This document shows, one piece after another, positions 59,515-64,000 of a stretch of DNA of 64,000 nucleotides. Position numbers and translations under genes: made by a program. The notes beneath the pieces were generated by a model, which saw only the letters and a program-made list of their open reading frames with translations, had not been told where the DNA came from and ran no database searches. Source of the stretch: Ardenticatenaceae bacterium (GTDB taxonomy: Bacteria > Chloroflexota > Anaerolineae > Promineifilales > Promineifilaceae); NCBI GenBank assembly GCA_020634235.1, contig JACKCB010000001.1, positions 1,612,001-1,676,000 on the forward strand, in the 5' to 3' direction. The first letter of the stretch is position 1. Each line of letters begins with the position of its first letter.

Positions 59515-60678
59515 ATGCAGATTGTGATGGTTGGTCCCTTTGGCTTTCACCCCAACAAGACTATGCGGGCGCGCGCCTTCCAGTTGGCCCGGCCGCTGGT
59601 GCAGCGCGGCCACCAGGTAACGATGATCATGCCCCCCTGGCAAACCCCGGCCGAGGCCGGGCGCATCTGGCGGGAAGAAGGCGTCACCATAAACTATGTC
59701 AGTTTGCAAGGGGGTGTGCCGGGTATCACCCGGCGCATGGTACGGGCCGCGCTGGCCGCCCGGCCGGGGGTGGTCCACTGCTTCAAGCCCAAAGCCTACA
59801 GCGGGCTGGTGGCCTGGTGGCTGTGGCAGTTCCGGCGCCACCGGCTGCGCCTGGTCGTAGACAGCGACGACTGGGAAGGCTGGGGCGGCTGGAACGAACT
59901 GGCCCCCTACAGCCCGGCGCAAAAACATTTCTTCGCCTGGCAAGAGCGCTGGGGCATGGGCCACTGCCACAGCCTCACCGTGGCCAGCCGCGCCCTGCAA
60001 AGCCTGGCCTGGGCCCAGGGCGTGCCCCCGGCGCAGGTCATCTACCTGCCCAATGGGCCGGGCATCGACCCGGACGCCGGCGGTGCGGCGGCGCGGCGGG
60101 CAGCACTGGGGTTGGCCACCCGGCCGGTGCTGCTGCTCTACAGCCGCCTGTTTGAGTTTGACATCGGCCGGTTAATCGCCGTCTTGCAGCAAGTGCACGC
60201 CGCACTGCCCAACCTGGCCATCCTGGCCGTGGGGGCCGGGCTGTACGCCGCCGATGCCGCACAACTGCGGCAGCAGTTGGCCACGGCCGGCCTGCTAGAC
60301 TGCTTTGTGGACGTGGGCTGGCTGCCGGAGGGGGAACTGCCGGCCGCGCTGGCCGCCGCCGATGCAGGGCTGTACCTGATGGAAGACACGCTGCTCAACC
60401 GCACCAAATGCCCGGTGAAGCTGGCCGACATGCTGGCCGTGGGAGTGCCGGTGGTGGCCGAGGCGGTGGGCCAGGTGCCGGAATATGTGCAGCCAGGGCA
60501 AACCGGGCTGCTGTGCCCCAGTGGGGATGTGGCCGGGCTGGCGGCGAGCCTGGTCCACTTATTGACAGACGATGCGCAGCGCCGCCGCCTGGGAGCCGGG
60601 GCGCAGGCGCACGTAGCCGCCAATTTTGCCTGGGCGCGGCTGGCCGAACGGCTGGAAGTGGCTTATGGGGCGGGCTGA
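59515..60678 (+). CDS. GT4-family glycosyltransferase
   Basis: The 387-residue GT-B protein has the N-terminal GPFGFHPNKTMRARAFQLA loop (here FGFHPNKTMRARAF), and in the C-terminal half GWLPEGELPAALAAADAGLYL and the donor-binding stretch KLADMLAVGVPVVAEAVGQVPEYV, seen as KCPVKLADMLAVGVPVV. These fit GT4 retaining transferases using nucleotide sugars. TAAAAA lies 6 nt before the ATG, so the mRNA may be leaderless. Acceptor unknown; the wider region is rich in glycan genes. Confidence 0.88.
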   Translation: MQIVMVGPFGFHPNKTMRARAFQLARPLVQRGHQVTMIMPPWQTPAEAGRIWREEGVTINYVSLQGGVPGITRRMVRAALAARPGVVHCFKPKAYSGLVAWWLWQFRRHRLRLVVDSDDWEGWGGWNELAPYSPAQKHFFAWQERWGMGHCHSLTVASRALQSLAWAQGVPPAQVIYLPNGPGIDPDAGGAAARRAALGLATRPVLLLYSRLFEFDIGRLIAVLQQVHAALPNLAILAVGAGLYAADAAQLRQQLATAGLLDCFVDVGWLPEGELPAALAAADAGLYLMEDTLLNRTKCPVKLADMLAVGVPVVAEAVGQVPEYVQPGQTGLLCPSGDVAGLAASLVHLLTDDAQRRRLGAGAQAHVAANFAWARLAERLEVAYGAG

Positions 60679-60709
60679 TTGGCTCCCGCAGCCGGCTCCC
60701 CCCCCCTGA

Positions 60710-62119
60710 TTAATTACGCCGCTTGTGCCACTGGTAGGCCCCGGCCGGGAGCACCATGGCCAGCAAGAAGCCGCCCACCGGGCCGGGCAGAGCTGCTCCC
60801 TCATCGGTGCCGTCCAGCACGGCAATCTGCACCCAGAAGACGATATCCGGTTCCGGGATGCCAAAGCGCGTGCCGTCGGCATTGCGCAGCATCCAGTCAC
60901 CACGATAAGTGCCGTTGACGGTCGGCACGACCAGTTCCACGGTAATGTCCAGGGTGGTGCTGGGCGGCACGCTTTGGGTCAGCGGCTGTTCGTTGGGGCC
61001 GCTCATCTGGTCGCCGCCCACGAAGACCAGGGCGTAGTCGGTGGTCCAGGTGCAGGTGCCGCTGTTGGCCAGCCGCCACGTTTTGGTGAAGGTAGACCCG
61101 GCCGGGAGAACCGTGTCATCAATCACGTTTACGTCAGCAACGAAGATGGCCGCATCGGTGCAGTTGGCCGCCGCCAATTCGTCAGGGTTGGGCGCGAACT
61201 GGAAGTCCCAGCCGAAGTTTATGTTTGGGCTAACCTGGTTGGTAACCACGTTAACCGTGGCTTCGGCCACGCCGTCGATGGCCGGGAAGGTCCATTTGCC
61301 GGGGATGAGAATAGAGACGTTCGGCTCAACCAGCGGGTCGATAGAGATGCAGTAAGTGCCGGCCTCCAGGCCGGTGAAAGAGTAGAAACCATTGGCATCG
61401 GTGGTGGTGGCGGCCAGGCCGGTGGCCGGACAAGCACCGCGGCCCAGGGAGACCTGCACCCCTTCCAGGCCAGGTTCGCCTGTTTCCAGCGCACCGTTGG
61501 CCTCAAAGCCACCGCTGGGGGTGGTGATGCAGCCTTCGGAGGGAATGGCTGGTTCGCCACCTTCGCCGCCAATGGCGCACAAATCGTGCCACACCTGCCC
61601 ACTAATGGCCCCGCTGCCGGTGGAGACGGGGGGCGCAGTCGCTTCGGCGGTCGGGGCTTCGTTGGCCACAGCCAGGGTGAAGCTGGCGCTGACACCATTG
61701 ACGCTGACGGTGTAGCTCCCGGCCGGGAGCCCGGCCACATCCAGCGGGATCACTTTGTCATACGGTTCCAGGGCCTCGGTACAGACGGCATCACCCGGCC
61801 GGGAAGTAGGCAGGCTAATGGTAAAGGTGGTGTCCGCCTGGGCAATCGTTGGTTCCTCCAGGCGGGTGCAGCCGTCCGGCAAGTTACCGCTGGCGATCAC
61901 ATTCACCTGCACCGGGAAGGATTCCAGGACCAACACATCCACAGTGTCCACCGGGGCCGTGCCAATAACCGGTTCGCTGGCGGGTGGGACCGGGGTGGAG
62001 ACTTCTGTGGTAGGCTCCGGGGTGGCCGTGGCCTCTGGCTCGCCGCCAATGAGGGAGCAGGCGGTCAGGAGCAAGCCCAGCAGGCCAGCCAGAATAAGGG
62101 TTTGAGTTACTCGTTTCAT
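60710..62119 (-). CDS. Lipoprotein with SdrD-B-like and NBR1-Ig-like domains
   Basis: Signal and lipobox (LAGLLGLLLTAC) are followed by a Pro/Thr linker. A first beta domain (about 65-155), an SdrD B-like repeat (about 170-290: GSGAISGQVWHDLC, GLEGVQVSLG, TDANGFYSFTGLEAGTYCI) and an NBR1-type Ig-like domain (about 325-435: TFTKTWRLANSGTCTWT, GDWMLRNADGTRFG) follow. A C-terminal hydrophobic segment and KRR end the chain, so both ends may touch the membrane. AAAGGAGAG precedes the ATG. Role inferred as surface adhesion or scaffold. Confidence 0.82.
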   Translation of the reverse strand: MKRVTQTLILAGLLGLLLTACSLIGGEPEATATPEPTTEVSTPVPPASEPVIGTAPVDTVDVLVLESFPVQVNVIASGNLPDGCTRLEEPTIAQADTTFTISLPTSRPGDAVCTEALEPYDKVIPLDVAGLPAGSYTVSVNGVSASFTLAVANEAPTAEATAPPVSTGSGAISGQVWHDLCAIGGEGGEPAIPSEGCITTPSGGFEANGALETGEPGLEGVQVSLGRGACPATGLAATTTDANGFYSFTGLEAGTYCISIDPLVEPNVSILIPGKWTFPAIDGVAEATVNVVTNQVSPNINFGWDFQFAPNPDELAAANCTDAAIFVADVNVIDDTVLPAGSTFTKTWRLANSGTCTWTTDYALVFVGGDQMSGPNEQPLTQSVPPSTTLDITVELVVPTVNGTYRGDWMLRNADGTRFGIPEPDIVFWVQIAVLDGTDEGAALPGPVGGFLLAMVLPAGAYQWHKRRN

Positions 62120-62358
62120 CGCTTCTCTCCTTTGGGAACAGGGGTGTGTGCCATCTCAGTCGCAGCGCAGGCGGTCAGCCTGCCCGGCAAACGGGCAGTT
62201 TGCTCTACCTTTACGGCCCGTCTGAAACACACCCTGGGAACAGCCTGCCAGCCAGTTGCCTGTCACCTGACAGCGCCGATCCGCTTATGCTACAATCATG
62301 CCCTAACCCGATTGTTTTGCAAAATCGGTGCGCCTGAGGTGAAGGAGTGGATGAGAAG

Positions 62359-63039
62359 ATGTCTGAATTGCTGCCACCGGTGACCGCCCCGGCCGGGGAG
62401 CGCCTGCCATTTATCCTGCAAAGACTGCGCCAGGCTCACCCCGACGCCCACTGCGCCCTGAACTATGACAATCCCCTGCAACTGCTGGTGGCCACCATTC
62501 TCTCCGCCCAATGTACCGACGAACGGGTGAACCAGGTGACGCCGGTGCTGTTTGCCCGCTACCCAGACGCGTCCGCCCTGGCCGCCGCCAACCGGGCCGC
62601 GCTGGAGGAAGTTGTGCGCTCGACCGGCTTCTACCGGCAGAAGGCGCGCTACATTCAGGAGACGGCCCATTTGCTGGTGACACAGCACGGCGAGCAGGTG
62701 CCAGACGAGATGGCCGCGCTGCTGATGCTGCCGGGCGTGGCCCGCAAGACGGCCAACGTGGTATTGGGCGAGATTTATGGTAAGGCGGAGGGGGTGGTGG
62801 TGGATACGCACGTGAAGCGGCTGTCGCAGCGGCTGGGGCTGACCACGGCCACAACACCGGAGAAGATTGAGCAAGACCTGATGGCCTTGCTGCCGCGCAG
62901 CGCCTGGATTGAGATTTCCCATTTGCTCATCTTTCATGGCCGCCGCATTTGCGCAGCGCGCCGGCCAGATTGTGCCCACTGCCCGCTGTTGGCCCTGTGC
63001 CCGGCCGGGGCAGCCAACACCACCCCACCCGCCCCCTAG
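62359..63039 (+). CDS. nth: Endonuclease III
   Basis: The DNA glycosylase/AP lyase removes oxidised pyrimidines. The helix-hairpin-helix LPGVARKTANVVLG contains the catalytic Lys; VVDTHVKRLSQRLGL contains the catalytic Asp. The 4Fe-4S loop has the exact C-x6-C-x2-C-x5-C spacing (CAARRPDCAHCPLLALC). Length 226 is normal. AAGGAG stands 11 nt before the ATG at 62359; an in-frame GTG at 62347 is possible but overlaps that site. Confidence 0.96.
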   Translation: MSELLPPVTAPAGERLPFILQRLRQAHPDAHCALNYDNPLQLLVATILSAQCTDERVNQVTPVLFARYPDASALAAANRAALEEVVRSTGFYRQKARYIQETAHLLVTQHGEQVPDEMAALLMLPGVARKTANVVLGEIYGKAEGVVVDTHVKRLSQRLGLTTATTPEKIEQDLMALLPRSAWIEISHLLIFHGRRICAARRPDCAHCPLLALCPAGAANTTPPAP

Positions 63040-63070
63040 GCAACAACACCTGGCGCCAGGATGGCCACCA

Positions 63071-63096
63071 CCCGGCCGGGAACTTTCCCGGCCGGG
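63071..63096. repeat. Double CCCGGCCGGG hairpin after nth
   Basis: Two palindromes (63071-63080 and 63087-63096) with flanking AA and TT make a near-continuous 12-bp stem around CT, followed by AAAAC. It sits between nth and the VIT gene and may end the nth transcript. Confidence 0.6.
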
Positions 63097-63149
63097 AAAA
63101 CGTCCTTTCTGTAGATGCCAGAAGGCATCGCTCACCGAAGGAGGTTCCC

Positions 63150-64000
63150 ATGAAGAAGATCACCCTATCCATCCTATTCATCCTCGTTTTGGCCCTGGCC
63201 GGCCCGGCGGCGGCCCAAGAAGCCACCCCACCCGGCTTCATCGGCCCGCCCGACCAGCTCCCCGCGCCCGGCCTGACCATCGCCTACCAGCGCGTAGACG
63301 TCACCATCCAGGACCAGGTGGCCACCACCCACATCGACCAGCTCTTCGTCAACAACAACGACTGGATGATGGAAGGCACCTATCTCTTCCCGCTGCCTGA
63401 AGGCGCGGCGGTAACCCAGCTCACCATGTGGGTCGACGGCCAGCCCATCGAGGCCAAAATCCTGGACGCCAACCAGGCCCGCGCCATCTACGACGAGATT
63501 GTGCGCCAACTGCGCGACCCGGCCCTGCTGGAGTATGTGGGCACAGGGGCCATCCAGGCCAACGTTTTCCCCATCCCGCCCCGCGACCAGCGGCGCATCG
63601 AGATTGAATACAGCCAGGTCCTGACCGCGGACAATGGCCTCTTCCACTACGTTTACCCCCAGTCCAGCAACCTCTACACCAACCTGCCGCTGCAATCGCA
63701 GAGCATCCGCGTAGAGATTGTTTCCAACGAGGCCATCCGCGCTATCTATTCGCCCAGCCATGCGGTAGCTATTGACCGGCCGGGTGAATTCCGCGCCACG
63801 GTCGGCTACGAAGCCAACAACGTCCTGGCCGACCAGGATTTTGAACTGTACTACACCGTCTCGCCCGAAGACATTGGCCTGAACTTGCTCAGCTACAAGG
63901 AAGCGGGGCAAGATGGCTTCTTCTTGCTGCTGGTCGCCCCGACCATCGAGGTGGACCCCAACCAGGTGGTAGCCCGTGACATCATCCTGGTGCTGGATAC
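63150..64000 (+). CDS. VIT/VWA-domain secreted protein (5' part; cut by window end)
   Basis: The signal peptide (residues 1-22, ending PAAAQ) is followed by a vault inter-alpha-trypsin (VIT) domain (about 35-165: TIAYQRVDVTIQDQVATTHI as parts, GTYLFPLPEGAAV, QARAIYDEIVRQLRDPALLEY, FPIPPRDQRRIEIEY). The reading frame reaches RDIILVLD at the window edge, the opening strand of a VWA domain with its first MIDAS Asp. AAGGAGG lies 5 nt before the ATG. Such proteins are extracytoplasmic and bind other proteins; the rest is outside the window. Confidence 0.9.
   Translation, partial: MKKITLSILFILVLALAGPAAAQEATPPGFIGPPDQLPAPGLTIAYQRVDVTIQDQVATTHIDQLFVNNNDWMMEGTYLFPLPEGAAVTQLTMWVDGQPIEAKILDANQARAIYDEIVRQLRDPALLEYVGTGAIQANVFPIPPRDQRRIEIEYSQVLTADNGLFHYVYPQSSNLYTNLPLQSQSIRVEIVSNEAIRAIYSPSHAVAIDRPGEFRATVGYEANNVLADQDFELYYTVSPEDIGLNLLSYKEAGQDGFFLLLVAPTIEVDPNQVVARDIILVLD

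Larger units (their letters stand above)
3386..63787. repeat. Dispersed high-copy palindrome CCCGGCCGGG
   Basis: The 8-bp core CCGGCCGG occurs about 145 times by hand count (about one per 440 bp), mostly as CCCGGCCGGG or CCCCGGCCGGGG. Within genes it appears in every frame (Pro-Ala-Gly, Arg-Pro-Gly, Pro-Gly-Arg), and it also appears between genes and in terminators. Longest gap without it: about 24.15-28.42 kb. Examples: 9213, 15174, 30323, 40210, 45633, 63087. Confidence 0.9.

Noticed and set aside
63174..63911. A 245-codon minus-strand frame near the window end
   Set aside because: Antisense to the VIT-domain gene, which has a signal peptide, an excellent ribosome site and clear motifs.

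Overview
The window is a GC-rich bacterial chromosome segment, most likely from the Chloroflexota (Anaerolineae-like). This placement is inference. It rests on gene content (tandem O-antigen-ligase/TPR fusions, DUF2723 glycosyltransferase, DUF5684 proteins, the histidine phosphatase/DUF3090/SCO1664 trio, Pro/Thr-rich lipoproteins, Ser/Thr kinase with PQQ propeller) and on style (many genes beginning 6-9 nt after a -10 box). No rRNA is present; there is one tRNA-Leu(GAG). The most striking global feature is the palindrome CCCGGCCGGG. Its core CCGGCCGG occurs roughly 145 times by hand count, in all reading frames and between genes, so it acts at the DNA level.

Layout. 0-7 kb: minus-strand signalling block (OmpR-type regulator, small protein, zinc-ribbon/FHA protein, J-like/VWA protein, PP2C phosphatase, Ser/Thr kinase with PQQ repeats). 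7-12.6 kb: PIG-L deacetylase, moaC, a moaD-moaE fusion, fabF, rnc and an RmlD-like reductase. 12.6-16.5 kb: two tandem O-antigen-ligase-like membrane proteins with TPR tails. 16.6-22.7 kb: housekeeping sigma factor, ABC-F ATPase, coaE fused to a GNAT-like domain, small membrane protein and a site-2 protease.

22.6-27.6 kb is an accessory island, partly AT-richer and almost free of the palindrome. It holds a frameshifted pseudogene, a VapC-type toxin whose antitoxin carries two amber codons, a probable modification-sensing nuclease (EVE-like plus PD-(D/E)XK), higBA, a PemK-type pair, and C-terminal scraps of a type IIG-like restriction enzyme. The PemK segment lies between two 98% identical 248-bp copies of the 3' end of the adjacent LytR-CpsA-Psr gene, which suggests insertion by recombination.

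27-43 kb is an envelope/polysaccharide region: LCP ligase, Wzm-like permease, secreted metallopeptidase, PLP enzyme, two DUF5684 proteins, DUF2723 glycosyltransferase, N-formylglutamate amidohydrolase, Wzt-like ATPase and a secreted clan-A glycosidase-like protein. 41.9-45.7 kb is the mreC-mreD-PBP2 cell-shape operon. 45.7-51.5 kb holds the conserved unknown trio, a CpaE-like receiver/ATPase, a sirtuin, trxB and a TPR protein.

51.5-64 kb contains a membrane metallopeptidase whose last codons come from a dispersed repeat, a metallophosphoesterase, a nucleotide-sugar epimerase, tRNA-Leu, a dipeptide-type ABC permease pair behind a leaderless mini-ORF, CcdA with a TlpA-like thioredoxin lipoprotein, a GT4 glycosyltransferase, an NBR1-Ig-like lipoprotein, endonuclease III, and the start of a VIT/VWA protein cut by the window end.
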